DNA from: Pezicula radicicola
Taxonomy: Eukaryota; Ascomycota; Leotiomycetes; Helotiales; Dermateaceae
Reading direction: 5' to 3'
Assembly (NCBI GenBank): GCA_003008705.1
Contig: PDUO01000008.1
Location: 1 to 64,000 of the forward strand
DNA length: 64,000 nucleotides
The notes under the pieces were generated by a model. The model saw only the letters and a program-made list of their open reading frames with translations. It searched no databases and was not told where the DNA came from. Shown one piece after another: positions 1-11,543 of this stretch; position 1 is the first letter of the stretch; each line of letters opens with the position of its first letter. Position numbers and translations under genes: made by a program.

Positions 1-3000
1 TATAAGAACTTTAATAGAATATATACTTCCTTCTAAGTAGTATTACTAATATATAAAACTTTAAATAATTACTAGTAATTCCTAATCTAGTATATTATAA
101 TTTAGTTTAGTTTAATTAAGCTTCTTACTAAAGAAGGTAATTAGATACTATATTAGTTTTAACTAGTTATTTACTAGTACTACTAGTTAAGATAAGATTC
201 CTATTATTATAAACCTAGATATATTAGTCTCTACCTTTATAGGTTTTTTTAAATTAAAGTATATAAGTATAGAGACTTTAATAAAAGTATCCTTAAATAC
301 TTTAAATACTATATCTTCTTTAGGACTCTAATTAAAAGGTCCTTACTTTTTTCCCTTTTAGTTATCTTTTAGTATACTAATAAATAATTAGGTTATTACT
401 AAATAATAACTAATAAATCACTAGTAGAAATTTATAAATCCTAAGAAAACTTAAAGTTCTCTAAATAATATAAAAGTAGACTATTATTAAATAACTTCTA
501 TATAACTAGGATCTATAGTTATACTCTTTATACTAATAATATAATCTAAAAATTCAATATACTTAATACTAAAAGTATACTTAGAAAGCTTTATAAATAA
601 ATTATTCTTTCTAAGTCTTTTAAGAACTTATTTTATATAAAGTTTATACTTCTATTTATTACTAGAGAATATTAAAATATTATCTAGATATACTATATAT
701 AAAATATTTATAAAGCTTACTAAGGCCTTATTTATATATAATTAAAATATAGTAGAGGTATTAAATAAGTTAAATAATATTATTAAATATTTAAAATAGT
801 TATATCTAGTATAAAAGACTATCTTCTATTTATACCTAGGTTATATTCTAACCCTATAGTATATATTTCTTAAATCTAGTTTTATAAAGATCTTTATATT
901 CTAGAGCTTATCTAGTATCTTATTAATAAGTAGTAAGGGGTATTAATTCTTTACTATAATCTTATTAAGACCTCGGTAGTTTATATAAAGTTATAACCCT
1001 TTATTTTTCTTAAGTATAAAGAGTATAGATACTCCTATTAGACTAGTACTTTATTAGATCTAACTATACTTTTTACTAGTTTTTAAGTATTCTTATAGTA
1101 CCTAGAGTTCTATTTCTAATATATTATATAATAGTCTATATAGAGGATCTTCTATAATAACTATAAAGTAAATTCTACTTAGTAATATTAGTAGAGTATT
1201 AGTACTCTTTTTATTAAATATATCCTTATAGTTAGTATAATACTAGAGTAATACTAGTTCTTCTTCCTTAGTTTCCTTACTAAAGATATAGAAAGTAATT
1301 AATTTTTAAGTTATCTTAATAAATTTCTATAGTATTACTATATTTATTTCTTTTATAATAATTAGATATCTCTAGGTTTAGTTCTTCTAGTCTATTACTA
1401 GGTTTTTACTAGTTAACTACTTATATCTAAGAATAATATTAATATTACTAGTATTAACTATATAAAATTAAATTAAATTTTAATTAGTATAACTAAGGGA
1501 ATTAATAATATAAGTATTTAATAAGGTTTTACCCTTAGTTTATTATTTAGTTCTATCTAGTAATTCTATTAGTTTTAATAGCTTTAGAGTCTTAGTTAGA
1601 TTTTATTCCTTTATCTTTAAGGTTAATATAAGATTATAGTTAGATCCTAAGTCTAGTAATATATTAGTAGTTTACTATCCTTTTACTATTTAGAATCTAA
1701 TTATAATATTTATCTTTATTTATCTACTTCCTAGTAGGATATATACTTTAGTAATATTTATTTAAGGTCTCTTTTCTTTATATTTTTTCTTTAAATCTTC
1801 TAATAGATTAAGATAATTATAAGACTAATATCCCTTTTTTCTATAGTTATAGTATTTATTTAGTAACTTTTACTTTTACTTAGAATTATTCTTTCTAGTA
1901 TTTTCCTAATAATCCTTTTTTAAATCTTTAATTATATTCTAAGCTTTTAGTTTCCTTTAAGTATTATTTCTATTTCTATATTACTTAGTATCCTTATTTA
2001 TCCTTTTTATATAATCTTATAGTTAAGTAGTCTTATATAAGAAAATAGTAGTAATAAGTATATCTCTTATTTTTATATTAAATATTATTCTATTTTTAAT
2101 TAACTTATTATATACTTCTAGCTAAAGCTTATTAAAGAGATTATCCTAGAGAGTCTCTAGTATTTTACTTTTAAGGTTCTTCTTTAATTCTTCTAGATAT
2201 CTAATAAACTTATTAATCTTTTATCTAGAGTATTATTTAGTTTTCTTATATTCTTTTAATTAAACTATATACTAAGTATCTAGTTATAGTTATAATTATT
2301 TTAGAAAGTTATTAAATTCTTTTTATATTATAATAGAGAGTTTATCTAGATAATTCTTTTTATCTCTTAATTAATAGTTTACTAGTTCTTTATAAAAGTA
2401 TATTATAGTTTAGATAATCTTCTCTTTATCTATACTAAATTATCTAAAGTAATTATTAAAGACTCTATTATAGGATTATATAAATATAATAAATTCCTAT
2501 TAAGTAAGTCCTTTATATTAGTCTAGTTCTATACCTTTTAGGATTAGAGTATAGATAGATATAGNAGTTATATCTANACTAGATTACTAGTATAATTCTA
2601 TTAAATCTTTAGTATCTTATAAGGATNTATTTTACTTCTAGTAATAATAGTCTAAGGCTTCCTTAGGATAGTAGATTAAATTATTATTATATTATTATTA
2701 GTATTATTCTACTAATTCGTTGAGGGCTTGGTTTTCTACCTCTAGTCTAGTAATAGTAGTTTAAATACTTTTAAGGTAGAGGCTAGACTAGTTAAGGGCT
2801 AGTATATTACTAGGTATAGGGTTATTAATATAATTATCTTTATATTCTTAGGATTAGTCTCTCTATACTAGTACTCTTCTAGTTCCTTTTAGTAGTATTA
2901 TAGGTATAATGATTTAGACTTAGTAGAGGTAGAGTAATTAGAATATTAGACTTTAGGTTCTCTTGAATAAACTAAGAGTAAATCACTATATATAAATTAA
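1..3000 (-). mobile_element. RIP-degraded Ty3/gypsy LTR retrotransposon relic (gag-PR-RT-RNaseH), cut by the left window edge
   Basis: Read on the minus strand with stops ignored, this A+T-rich DNA keeps the order of a gypsy pol polyprotein. A zinc-knuckle relic lies near 1860-1800, with Cys codons turned to Tyr in a pattern like CYNCxKKGH. A protease-like LLDLGS motif lies near 1690-1640, where DSG would be expected. RT blocks include a LKKNKGL..YINYRGLNK-like string near 1050-955 and VYLDNILIF, equivalent to YLDD, near 710-670. Sequence compatible with the FLG..NYYR/TKK RNase H linker lies around 560-100. The integrase should lie left of the window. Gag-like sequence is expected around 2700-1900. 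In-frame stops are everywhere and almost all changes fit CpA to TpA, so it is certainly non-functional. The outer limit near 3000 is approximate because no LTR pair could be defined. Confidence 0.8.
2565..2627. other. Three ambiguous bases (N) at 2565, 2577 and 2627
   Basis: Undetermined bases occur at these three positions inside the retroelement relic. They probably reflect collapsed or polymorphic repeat copies in the assembly. They affect no gene. Confidence 0.95.
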
Positions 3001-6000
3001 TATTTAAAGGTAATAAAGTATATATTAAATAATTAAATAAACTAATTATTAAGGAAAGAAGAGGTAAAAGATAAACTCTTCTTATATATATATAGAATTA
3101 CCTTATTAGTAATCTACTAGTATATAACTAGTTATATACTAGAAACTATAATAGATAATATTCCTAAATAGTCTCTTATTAAATATTCCTTCCTTAGGTA
3201 TTTATAATACCCTATATCTAATAATATTATATATTCTTATAAGGTTATATAGATAATCCTTATATAAACTTAACTCCCTTTAAGATATATTTTATAGTTT
3301 TAATCTTAAAATTATTAAATAAAGTATATAAAAACTTAAAGATTAATATCTTTTTTATAATATTCTTATTTATAAGATACTTAGTTCTAATATTATAGAA
3401 CTTTTAATAATAGTTATAGACTTAACTTTAATTAATATTCTTATTCTTAGAATAAGTTTTAAATTTATAAATATATTTTTTAAAATATTCTAATATATAT
3501 AATAATTATTTAAAATCTCTATTCTAGTATTCCTTAAGTAATATCTTTTAGAAATTAAATTAATTTATAAAGTATTTATATTCTAGTATTTATTTAATCT
3601 CCTTTCTAAGGCTAGTAGAAGAGTATTTAATAACTTATTCCTTCTTTTTATTATTATTATTAATACTATAATCTTTAAAGTATTAATTTAATAACTTAAG
3701 ATAGAATATTACTTCTTTTCTATTAAAATAAGAACTATTATATCTATTAAGAACTAGTATAGAATAATAATAAATTATCTTAATTTAAATATCTAATTAA
3801 AATAATAGAATATTAAATAGAGACTTAGTTTAATTATTAGATAGAGAACTAGACTCTAAGCTAGAAGTTTTTATAATTTTCTTACTTTTATTTATAAAGT
3901 TATTATATAGTTTAATAAAGGTACTAGAGTTTAAATTAAATTCTAGTTTAATTATAATATTTAAGTAAATAAAGAATATAAATATATATATAATAATAAA
4001 ATTTTAATATTATTTAAATAACTTATTAACTAAAGGAATAATAATAATAATCTTTTATAACTAGAGCTAATTTAAACTTTAAATATTAAAGTTTAATCTT
4101 AAGTTATATATACTTTATAATTTTAAAACTAAGTTTTATAATTCTTATTTAGTTTAAAATATTTATATTAATATTTAAGAAAATAAAGTTATAAACTATT
4201 TCTAAAAAATAAACTATACTTTATAATATTTATTAAATTTATAATAACTTTAAATATTACTTAGTATTTAATATTAGTAAACTAAAAGCTAAGGTATAAA
4301 TTAGAAATAAATAAATAATATAAATATAAAAATAAAGTTTCTAATATCTTATTAAGTATTACTTAATACTTAGTCTCTCTAAATCTTCTTTATAATTCTC
4401 TTTCTTATAATACTTCTTTTCTTTAGTTTTTCTTTTATTTAGGTTATAAGTTTAAACTTATAATAAACTAGTATACTAAAGAAATATATATTATATATCT
4501 TTTTATTATATAGTTTTCTAGTACTCTAAGGTCTCTTACCTCTTAAATTCCTATTTCTAATTTATCTAGAGAGTAAGACTTATTTCTATTCTAGTATATC
4601 TTTATAATTCTAAAATTAAGGTATTATCTAGAGTTATAAAAAAAAATTATAGTCTAATAGAGAAGACTAAATAAATAACTCTCTAATAGTATATTATTAG
4701 ATTTATAAATAATAAATTTCTATATAAAGAGATAGAGATTTTTCTTTATATAAGTTATTATAAACTAAGATTAAAAATATTTTATAATTTATTTATTTTT
4801 AGTTTATTTATAATAAACTATATATTAATATTATTATAATTTAATTTTATAAGATTTATTAAATTACTTCTTATTCTTTTTCTTACTAATTCTAAAGAAG
4901 TAATAAAGAGTTTTTTATAAATAATATCTTTATATCTTCTATTATAGAATTAATAAATTATTAAATAATAAATAACTTTATTATTAAATACTATAGTTTC
5001 TATCTACTCTCTATATAGATTATTAAATAATATATAAAAGAGTAAATCTCTAAACTATATATATAGAAATATAAGATATAAAGTAAAGATTATAATATAA
5101 GATAATAAATAAATATAAAATATAATTATATAATATAATTAAAATTATTAATATTATTAAAGATAAAGTAGATATAAAAGAATATTAAATTATTATTATT
5201 TTTAAAGTTTCTTATTTAAACTTTTATATAGTAATTTAGATTAAGTTTAATTATTTAATTAAAAATAAAACTTACTTTAATATATTATTACTCTTTTATA
5301 TATTTATTTTATTCTTAAATTTTTTATTTAATTTTCTTTAGAATTTAAAAAAAATTAAAACTATTTAAAGATAAATAGTTAAAAAAAAAAGAAATAAATA
5401 TATTAAAATAAGTTTTATTTTTAATTAAATAATTAAACTTAACTTAAATTACTATATAAAAGTCTAAGTAAGAAGTTTTAAAAATAATAATAATTTAATA
5501 TTCTTTTATATCTACTTTATCTTTAATAATATTAATAATTTTAATTATATTATATAATTATATTCTATATTTATTTATTATCTTATATTATAATCTTTAC
5601 TTTATATCTTATATTTCTATATATATAGTTTAAAGATTTACTCTCTTATAATATACTATATTTACTAAGTATATAATAGATAGTATTTACTAGTAGATAA
5701 TAATAAGAACTAATCTTTAATTAAAATAAGTATCTATTATTAAAACTATATACTTTTATATAAAGATATCTAATAAAAGTTAAGAATTACTTTATTTATA
5801 AAATAAATAATAAGAATAACTATAAGATATATAGATATAATCTAATAATATATACTTTAAAAAAATATATATAAGATTATAATATAATAAACTTTAAAAA
5901 CTAATTACTACTCTAAGATAAGTAATCTAAGAGTAATATAAAAGTATATATTAAGAAAATATAAAAAAAAAAATAATATTTTAAAAAGAAGAGAGATATT

Positions 6001-6430
6001 ATTATTTTATACTTAAGGTTAGAAGTAAGTTATACTAATAATAAGACTAATTATATAAAGAGAAGAAATTTATATAAAATTATTAAAAAAATTAAGATCT
6101 TAAATATTAATTTCTAAAATAATAGATTTTATATAAGTAAAAATCCTAGTTTAAATCTTTTAGTTTTATAATAAGTATTCTTAATTTAGTATTAAAATTA
6201 ATATTTATTATTTATATTAAGTTCTTATATATTCTTCTCTTATATAATCTAGTTATTTCTTTAAGTATTAAATACTTTTTAAAATAAGTTAGAATATATA
6301 TCTAATAATACTAGTTATAATCTTAAATAATAAATTTTAACTAAATATTAGATATATATTAGTAACTATATAAATTTTTAGAGATACATCTTATATATAT
6401 AAAATCTACATTTAAGATATTAGATTTATA
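3000..6430. repeat. A+T-rich RIP block without intact genes
   Basis: This stretch is made almost only of A and T with short CTA/TAG-rich patches. CpA and TpG are practically absent until about 6384. No reading frame of useful length survives. It is probably a pile of mutated transposon copies, of which only the 1-3000 element is recognisable by motif. The composition change to normal DNA is abrupt at about 6430. Confidence 0.85.
5039..5644. repeat. Large inverted repeat, arms about 250 bp, inside the RIP block
   Basis: The left arm, about 5039-5287, is the near-exact reverse complement of the right arm, about 5396-5644, around a loop of roughly 108 bp. For example, the outer end starting AGAGTAAATCTC at 5039 pairs with the end at 5644. 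The few mismatches seen are transitions, as expected when RIP hits two copies independently. It is either an inverted pair of elements or a transposon with long terminal inverted repeats. Confidence 0.85.
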
Positions 6431-6434
6431 AACA

Positions 6435-6448
6435 TCCGAAATGGTGTA
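6435..6448 (+). pseudogene. 5' fragment of a tRNA-Glu gene at the edge of the RIP block
   Basis: TCCGAAATGGTGTA is identical to the first 14 bases of the intact tRNA-Glu gene at 40621, and the preceding AAACA also matches. Downstream the similarity decays at once and no anticodon arm or T arm follows. It is a truncated or RIP-mutated tRNA copy at the exact boundary between A+T-rich and normal DNA. Confidence 0.55.
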
Positions 6449-6609
6449 ATAGTAATTTATACAACTTTATAGCAGTGCCTTTCCTTTGTTTTCTCAAACT
6501 CACAACTCACAAGTTCAGGGTTTAAATACATCCAGCTCGGTATCTAGGTTATAATCCAGACCAGGACGTAGTTTAGGCTTGTGCAATATCAAAGGATCTT
6601 GCGATCATT

Positions 6610-8719
6610 TCATTTCTTAATATCTAGTAACTTCTCTACGGCCCATTTCACTGAGAACGTCCGGAGGTCCGTATAATGCTGTCCAACACCAACAAATAGG
6701 ACCGGAACATTCGTAGCATGAACCATGCTAACTAGAGTCCCCACCATATCTCCAACAGTGTCACACTTGGAGATGATAAACCCATCTAGTCCTCTCCCAG
6801 CACCAAACGCTGAATCGAAGTTTCGTGCTTGCGCTACTGAGTCTGTTCCGACCAATGCCTCTCCAACCATGAGGATCTTGTCCGGCTGTGCGAACTTGGC
6901 AAATTTCTCAAGCGATGACATAAGGCGCTGGTCATTGTGACGGCGACCGGCAGTATCGATCAACACGACATCGAAACCCTCTTGGGCAGCAAAGGAGACG
7001 GCATCTTTAGCGACGTTCGCAGCATCCTTACCATACCCCTTCTGATATAATTCGACCACACCTCCCTCTCGGGTGGTAAGTTCCTTCAAATTACGGACGT
7101 GGACGGCAAGTTGCTCAACCGCACCGGATCTAAAGGTGTCGCATGCTACAACAAGCACTTTGTACTTGTTTTGCAACAGAAAATGACCTATTTTCGAAAG
7201 GTTCGTAGACTTTCCAACACCGTTCACACCAACGATTGAGATGACATATGGTCTGCGCTTGCTTAATGACAAGGCGGATGGTGAAGTAACGGCATCGATT
7301 TCCCGGAGCAGATCAAGTGATGAGGTCGGGGTAAGGATCTTCCTCAAAGAAGCTTCCATAGCAGTTTGAATTCTTGCTTGGGGGCCTAGAGGATTGTCAG
7401 TTGATGTCCACAAATGGTGCAGGAAAACTTACTCTCGAAGCTTCCAGTTTTGACTCCTATTAATTCTCTCTCGACACCCTCACACAATCTAATCGCAGCT
7501 TCGCGAGCCACATTCTTCCTCAATAGATGGTCCTCAACCACTTTCAAATCCTTATCGAGATCCTCTTTTGTCAACTCCTTCCCACCCACCACGTTTCTGA
7601 ATAGTCCCCCGATAGCACTAATACTCGACCCGACGAGACCAGTTGTAGCGGTTGCTGGGTCCCCTTTCTTTGAATCCGCAGAGGACAGAATTGAATGAAC
7701 TTGATCATCAAGCTCTCTCAACTGAAACTGCCCTTTCTTTGTTCTCGTACCCCATGTTTTTTCATCAACCTCTTCCACTGCACCTGGACGTCCCTCATCC
7801 TCACCGGAAGTAGCGCCGTTCGCAGGCGCAGAATAATCCAATGGCGTATCGCTATCTTCGTCTGCCAATCCATCAGCATCCCAGCGTCTCCCTTTCTTGG
7901 GCACCCCAGCCTTTCCAGCTCTTTTCTTCTTGGAGCTTGACTCTTCGCCAGAGGACGCATTCGTTGGCGTATTTGCAACTTTTCGTGCCCTACGCGAAAC
8001 CTTTCCTCCTGGTCCTCCCTTGCCAGTGATTATTTGGCTGGCGGGTGTAGCGGGACGCGAACCATTGGGTGTGCCCATAGGAGTTGAGTCATCGGAAGCC
8101 ACTTCGTTGACATTGTTTTTGGCGTGTCCTCTTGAAAGCAATCCTGGCACTGGAGGTGGCTCGTCTCGTAGGTCTCCCGGGGCCTCTTCTATTTGAGCAG
8201 TAAGTTCTGCAACTTTTGTGTCTCTATTGATTGCCGTTTTCTCCAATTCATTGTATTGCTGATCAAAGTACTCGTCGAAGTGGCATTGGACAATGGTGGT
8301 ATGTGGCTTCTTGAGTTGGTCTCCGTAAAGATCGATAAAAAGGGTTTTGATGTTATCTACAAGTTTGTCAATCCATGACAGATGTAATAGCGATCGATAG
8401 ACGGCCTATATTGTTCAATTAGCATGCGAATGGCTGAGGAGACTCGGCGGAATGAATGCGACGCGCGAGGCTGGCTGCTTACGACAAATATAACGCCCAG
8501 TTCCTTCGAAGTCGTCCATTTGATAGTGTGTTGGTCATGTTTGTAGGGAGGGTTATTTGCAGCAGATACATCGTCCGCGATCCCAGCGCCTGGTAGTGTA
8601 CGCTCTTCAATGAAGACATTCGTGATGAGTCCGTTGATAATCGAGGGGCTAATGGTCGAAAATGACCTCGACCATAGCACTACACCGGACGTGGTCAGGA
8701 TTTCAAAGGTATCCAACAT
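6610..8719 (-). CDS. SRP101: Signal recognition particle receptor subunit alpha (SRPR-alpha, docking protein)
   Basis: This is the GTPase of the ER membrane that receives the SRP-ribosome complex. Three exons, 8719-8483, 8405-7433 and 7385-6610, join in frame to 661 residues, a usual length for the family. The N-terminus (MLDTFEILTTSGVVLWSR) is the longin-like SRX domain that binds the beta subunit. A charged, low-complexity linker follows at about residues 120-300. The C-terminal NG domain has P-loop GVNGVGKST at about 456-464, CDTFR at 485-489, DTAGRR at 547-552 and SKCD at 609-612. Both introns are GTAAG..TAG type. The start is the first ATG of the longin domain. The gene is divergent from YIF1, another early secretory gene, with 293 bp between the two starts. 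Confidence 0.95.
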
Positions 8720-9012
8720 CTTCAAGGATCCAACTGTCGAGAGTTGGTAAAAATAAAAGAATGAGTGATGGAAACGCTGAAGAAATGCTGTTCAACTGAT
8801 ACTCGGCGCGCCTTGCTCTCAACTTCTCGATAAGGAACTAAAGAAAGGCGGCACAGAGTGGCAAAAACTCCGAATCGGGAAAGGTCTAGATGTCTTGAGG
8901 AAATGTGGTCGAGCTGGATGAACAACGCGACCCAGAAAAGACACCTCATTAAAGCCTTCGGTCTTACACGTACCTTCATATTCAACTTGCCAATATACCA
9001 AATATTGTCAAG
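8720..9012. promoter_or_regulatory. Shared divergent promoter region of SRP101 and YIF1
   Basis: Only 293 bp separate the two start codons, so both 5' UTRs and promoters must fit here. No TATA box or factor site could be named with confidence. Co-regulation of the two secretory genes is possible but inferred from spacing alone. Confidence 0.5.
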
Positions 9013-10164
9013 ATGCAGCGCAACAATTACGGCTACGGGAACCCTCCTCCTGCTCACTCGCCGCCGCTGCATCATCCCGTACCTCAACATGTTTCCACAG
9101 TTCCACAGTTACGATCACCTCCACCACCGGTTCCTCTCCAGCAACAATCGAGCGGATATGGCAATAATCCTTACCAGCCGCAACCTGCGGCATCCAGCGC
9201 GTTCGGCGCATATGGTCAAGCTTTCTCAGATCCCACGGCGCAGATGGCATTCCAGGTTGGACAAGGAGCATTCAAACATGGAACAGAGTATATGGAACAG
9301 AACGTAGGTGGCAGTCGCGCATTTTAGATGGTATATTGATGCTAACATGCTGAAAAGATTAAACAATATGTCAATGTATCCGCGCTTAAGCATTACTTCA
9401 ATGTCTCGAATGAATATGTCGTCAATAAGCTCTTCTTAGTCCTGTTCCCTTGGAGGCACAAGCCTTGGTCTCGCAAACAATCGATCGGTCCAAATGGTCA
9501 AGAAGGATGGTTTCTTCCGCCGCGGGACGATCTCAACAGTCCCGATATGTATATTCCACGTATGTGGTTCGCTGGAGAAGGGCAAAAATGCTAGGCGCTG
9601 ACTTCATACAGTTATGGCTCTTGTAACATATATCCTACTTTCCACTCTTCTCGCAGGTATCCGAGGCTCGTTTCAACCAGAAGTCATGGGTTTAACAGCT
9701 ACTACTGCCTTCGCAATTGTTATAATTGAGATCCTTGCATTGAAGTTCGGATGCTACCTCCTTTCCATATCAAACGAATCGCAACTATTGGATCTCGTTG
9801 CCTACTCAGGATACAAGTTTGTTGGAATTATTGTCACTGTGGTAGTCAGTGAGATTATCAACGGTGGTAAAGGCACAGGAGGATGGGCAGGATGGACAGT
9901 ATTCACGTACACATTCCTTGCGAATGCTTTCTTTCTGGTATATCAATCCCGTCCAAGCTGCACCCTAAGTCAAAGTAAGAACACTAACACAGGTCCTAGT
10001 TACGATCCCTCAAATATGTCCTCCTTCCCGAAAACTCCAACGACAGCACCCGAGGCACAATGCACACAGTAGGCCGCTCCCAGCGAAACGTGCGAACCCA
10101 ATTCCTCTTCGTCTATTCATACATTGTACAATTCATCTTCATGTGGGCACTTAGCCGACCTTGA
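9013..10164 (+). CDS. YIF1: YIF1-family protein (Yip1-interacting factor, ER-Golgi vesicle transport)
   Basis: Four exons, 9013-9303, 9358-9559, 9612-9937 and 10000-10164, encode 327 residues. The N-terminal third is cytosolic and rich in Pro, Gln and Tyr. It is followed by the conserved block IKQYVNVSALKHYFNVSNEY and the RHKPW..PDMYIPLMALVTYIL segment that leads into the membrane part. Several hydrophobic spans follow (ILLSTLLAGI, AIVIIEILAL, KFVGIIVTVVVSEI, FVYSYIVQFIFMWAL). Branch points GCTAAC and CACTAAC are seen in introns 1 and 3. Yif1 works with Yip1 and Rab GTPases in COPII vesicle budding and fusion. The product is expected in ER and Golgi membranes. The frame runs cleanly to TGA with no sign of damage. 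Confidence 0.95.
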
Positions 10165-11543
10165 GCATTTTGGGATGGTAGACAGGGCAGGTTGAGAAAA
10201 GAACTATGCATGCGATTGATCGATTGATGGCGTTTGGGGAGGACTGGAGGGTGTGTATGTGTGGGGGCCAAGGCCCAAAGAAGCTCAGATGAAGATCATG
10301 AAGATCAGGTGAGCAGCAAGCTAGTTTTTGGATGACGGACGAGAAACGAACGATCAATTGAAAGCAAGCGATTGTGTTGTATTCGCCGAAGCGTTCGAAT
10401 GTATGATACCTAGTGTAAAACAAACACAAACGGAACATGAGTTCGTACCAAGTAACCTACTTAATTTAAGAAACTCACTGAATTTGAGTGACTTACTTAT
10501 TTAAGTAGTTCTCATAATCCAACTACAAGCCTTTTATTTGGTTTATAAATAGCGAACTACCATCTTGGTATAAACGAGACGCGTACGCTAGCGAGCAGAT
10601 CAGAAGCTAAAGGCATCAGTAACGTTGAGATGATCGGAGACATTCCAGTTTAGCATCTGATAAAACGAACTACCATCATAGTTCAGGCGTAACAGATAAA
10701 CGAGCAACTTTCGTACTCTAGCGAGCAGATCAGCAAGCCAAGAGTTAAGGCATTGAGAACATTGGGATGATTAGAGACATTCTAAGTTTGCATCTGATAA
10801 TCCTAGGTAGCTAAAACCTATTACCGTATTGTTTCTTTGACTGGGTTCTGACGCGATATCTAGATTGAAGATTGTTATTATACCTTCTGTTATGAGCCTG
10901 GTTGGGTGGTGAAGTCTAGGTTAGGTAATGAATGGACTTACCTTATGAAGATACTGGGGTTCTTAGTTAAAGTATCTAGAATTTCTTAGCCGAGTTGAGC
11001 TTGGGCTGAGTTATTGAGTTGAGCTGAGTTATATAATTAAGTTCAGTTACTCAAAATTTAGACTTCGTAGGTTATTTACTTTGAGGGTTGAGGAGCATTG
11101 TGGTTGGTTGAGTTGATTTTCCTGCTTAGTACTGGCCTAGTAGCAGCTTTAGAGAAAGTTAAGTTGAGTCTCTTTTCAATGTTCGATTCTTGTTAAGTTC
11201 AAAGTCTCACAAAGCCGAGTAGAAAGTTGAGTATAGAAGTGAAGCGCTCATAAAGCGCGCAAACTGTACATCTAGTATTTTTGTCCAAGAATCGAACATA
11301 CGTCTAAGCATATATATGTAAAGAATATCAACAATCCCGAATATGTACTCCTTCTATCCCGTTCCATCTAGTAGGGGTATTCTGAACAAAATTTCCTGCC
11401 AAAACGTTTCGTAACATTCTAATTTGGTATATCTCCAACCGAGAAACGCCTCTTTCCGTCCCAAGAACACCGGCTAAACCCAGAAAACCCAATCTCTTTT
11501 TTACCCAATTACCGCATGAACTAAGAGCTAATAGCTGCAAAGT
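10165..11543. other. Intergenic region between YIF1 and the GH16 gene, with short repeats
   Basis: No gene was recognised. The stretch holds the YIF1 3' end, a cluster of the dispersed ACTTACTT/TTTGAGT motif at about 10447-10510 and the two-copy tandem duplication at 10553-10800. GAGTTGAG-rich imperfect repeats occur around 10980-11120. Confidence 0.6.
10553..10800. repeat. Diverged two-copy tandem duplication
   Basis: Copy 1 (10553-10665) and copy 2 (10666-10800) both begin CGAACTACCATC. In the same order they share AAACGAG, CTAGCGAGCAGATCAG, AAGGCAT, GATGAT and GAGACATTC, and both end at GCATCTGATAA. Copy 2 carries extra bases, giving 113 versus 135 bp. No reading frame spans them. Confidence 0.8.

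Noticed and set aside
6725..8196. Several plus-strand open frames opposite SRP101
   Set aside because: They lie antisense to well-supported exons with clear GTPase motifs and have no features of their own.
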